Source: Candidatus Omnitrophota bacterium
GTDB taxonomy: Bacteria > Omnitrophota > Gorgyraeia > 2-02-FULL-51-18
Length of the DNA: 7,720 nt
Reading direction: 5' to 3'
Assembly: GCA_023247955.1 (NCBI GenBank)
Contig: JAHFFL010000050.1
Span: 1-7,720 of the forward strand
Numbering within the stretch: the stretch's first letter is position 1; each line of letters starts with the position of its first letter. The position numbers and the translations under genes were made by a program. Positions 6,369 to 7,720 of the stretch are shown here, piece by piece. The notes under the pieces were generated by a model that saw only the letters and a list, made by a program, of their open reading frames with translations, had not been told where the DNA came from and did no database searches.

Positions 6369-7682
6369 CTAGCTTTTCTCCACGCGGATGACGGTGGTTT
6401 TTTCCCGGGCGTCGGAGCTCGAGTCGATTTCTTTCAAGGCTTTCTTCAAGTTTCTTTCGGAAGCTTCGTAAGTCAGGATCACCACCGGCACCGAATGCGG
6501 GTCGTGCGATTCCTTCTGGTGAACGCTCAAGATCGAAATTTTATGTTTGCCGAGAGTGTTCGCGATGTGCCCCAAAACCCCGGGCCGGTCCTTCACTTGG
6601 AAGCGAAGGTAATACTTCGAAACCGCGTCTCCAAGCGGCAGGACTCGAATCTTTTTGGGGATTTGTATCCCGAAGTAAGCGCCGTTCTCACCGGTATTCA
6701 GAAGCGCCCTCGAAAGATCGATGAGATCGCTCACGACCGCATTGGCGGTGGGAAACATCCCGGCCCCTTTTCCGTAGAAAAGCAGATCCCCCGCGCGTTC
6801 TCCGTGCACCATGACCGCGTTGTAAACACCGCGAACGCCCGCCAAAGGATGCCCAAACGGCAGCAAGGTCGGGTGCACTCTAAGGTCGAGGCCGTTTTTC
6901 AACCGTTTTCCGATCGCCAAAAGTTTGATCGTGTAGCCAAGCTCTTTGGCATATTCGATGTCGATGGCCTTGAGGGACCGGATCCCCTGCACCGGTATCT
7001 GCCTGAAAGGCACGTCCGCTCCAAAAGCAAGCCTCGCAAGGATGGCGAGCTTGTGAGCCGAGTCGATCCCTTCCACGTCCAGCTTAGGATTTTTTTCGGC
7101 GTAGCCTTTTTTTTGGGCGTCTTTCAGGGACTCCGCAAAACCCGCGGAGCCTTCGGACATCAGTGATAAAATGTAGTTGCAGGTGCCGTTCACGATTCCG
7201 AGGATTTCGGTCACACGATCCGACGCCAGACCTTCTTTAATCGCTTTGATGATGGGGATGCCCCCGCACACGCTGGCCTCAAAACCCAAATTTTTGGACT
7301 CGCGGCGGGCCCTGCCAAAAATCACGCCGCCGTCTTCGGCCAAAAGCGCTTTGTTCGCCGTGACCACCTGCTTGCCCGAAGCAAACGCTTTCAGGATGAT
7401 CTCTTTGGCGGGGTGAATGCCGCCGATGAGCTCCACCACGATGTCGATGGAAGGGTCACGGAGCAAATCCGACGGGTCTTTCGTCAAAAGACTCCGCGAG
7501 ACTTTGACGTTTCTTTTCTTGGAAAGCGACTGGACGCAGATTTTCTTGAGCTCAAGGTGAGCGCCGGCTTTTTTCTCAATCTCTTTTTTCTGAGACGCAA
7601 GAATCTTGACCACACCCGTCCCAACGGTGCCCAGTCCCACAAGCCCGATTCCTATCGTTTTTTTTGGCCGGTTCTTTTTCAT
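6369..7682 (-). CDS. hom: Homoserine dehydrogenase with C-terminal ACT domain
   Basis: The enzyme reduces aspartate semialdehyde to homoserine with NAD(P)H, the branch to threonine and methionine. It has 437 residues, typical of the monofunctional ACT-containing form. The Rossmann motif GLGTVG (16-21) is followed by VVTANKALLAE (106-116), CGGIPIIKAI (139-148) and GIVNGTCNYIL (162-172). Substrate and catalytic residues are in AEKNP and DVEGIDSAHK: Glu196, Asp207 and Lys211 align with yeast Glu208, Asp219 and Lys223. GKGAGMFPTANAVVSDL closes the catalytic domain. An ACT domain from about 357 (VKDRPGVLGHIANTL) suggests threonine feedback. The ATG at 7682 is the first in frame and the 8-residue lead before IGIGLVGLG is normal. 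No Shine-Dalgarno is visible upstream. A different frame stays open from the right edge to a TGA overlapping this ATG, so coupling to an earlier gene is possible. It lies 2 nt before thrC. Confidence 0.96.
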   Translation of the reverse strand: MKKNRPKKTIGIGLVGLGTVGTGVVKILASQKKEIEKKAGAHLELKKICVQSLSKKRNVKVSRSLLTKDPSDLLRDPSIDIVVELIGGIHPAKEIILKAFASGKQVVTANKALLAEDGGVIFGRARRESKNLGFEASVCGGIPIIKAIKEGLASDRVTEILGIVNGTCNYILSLMSEGSAGFAESLKDAQKKGYAEKNPKLDVEGIDSAHKLAILARLAFGADVPFRQIPVQGIRSLKAIDIEYAKELGYTIKLLAIGKRLKNGLDLRVHPTLLPFGHPLAGVRGVYNAVMVHGERAGDLLFYGKGAGMFPTANAVVSDLIDLSRALLNTGENGAYFGIQIPKKIRVLPLGDAVSKYYLRFQVKDRPGVLGHIANTLGKHKISILSVHQKESHDPHSVPVVILTYEASERNLKKALKEIDSSSDAREKTTVIRVEKS

Positions 7683-7720
7683 AAGATTTTTTTGAGAAGC
7701 AAATATTGTCGGGGTGAGAG

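Noticed and set aside
7683..7720. Promoter for hom in the last 38 bases
   Set aside because: The AT-rich stretch has a loosely -10-like AATATT but no convincing -35 at proper spacing, and the sequence is too short to judge.

Overview
The window is a dense, single-direction bacterial gene cluster for aspartate-family and branched-chain amino acid metabolism. All six genes lie on the minus strand, so transcription runs from the right edge to the left edge. The order is hom (homoserine dehydrogenase), thrC (threonine synthase), an ApgM-family phosphoglycerate mutase-like gene of the 'proposed homoserine kinase' type, lysC (aspartate kinase), cimA (citramalate synthase) and the 5' part of valS (valyl-tRNA synthetase), which runs off the left edge. 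There is essentially no intergenic DNA: junctions are +2 nt, 4-nt ATGA overlap, +1 nt, 4-nt ATGA overlap and 11-nt overlap. No RNA gene, mobile element, CRISPR array or terminator was seen, and no stretch longer than 40 nt lacks a gene.

The base composition is moderately GC-rich, lysine codons are frequent and the proteins are all bacterial in type. A thrC / ApgM-like / lysC / cimA grouping recalls anaerobic Gram-negative lineages such as deltaproteobacteria-like or Omnitrophota/PVC-type genomes. That placement is a low-confidence inference from gene content only.

Together the genes cover the first committed step from aspartate (LysC), the homoserine branch (Hom), and the last step to threonine (ThrC). 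CimA makes citramalate from pyruvate and acetyl-CoA, the threonine-independent entry to isoleucine. ValS uses the valine made by the same branched-chain enzymes. The missing link is homoserine kinase: the gene at its expected place, between thrC and lysC, keeps the family fold but appears to have lost nearly every catalytic residue of the alkaline-phosphatase superfamily site. It is therefore a candidate pseudoenzyme and is the most unusual thing in the window.

A second notable signal is a very strong internal Shine-Dalgarno and ATG inside lysC. It sits at the codon where the separate beta (ACT-domain) subunit begins in Bacillus and Corynebacterium. This suggests an alpha/beta aspartokinase made from one gene, here with a TTG start for alpha.
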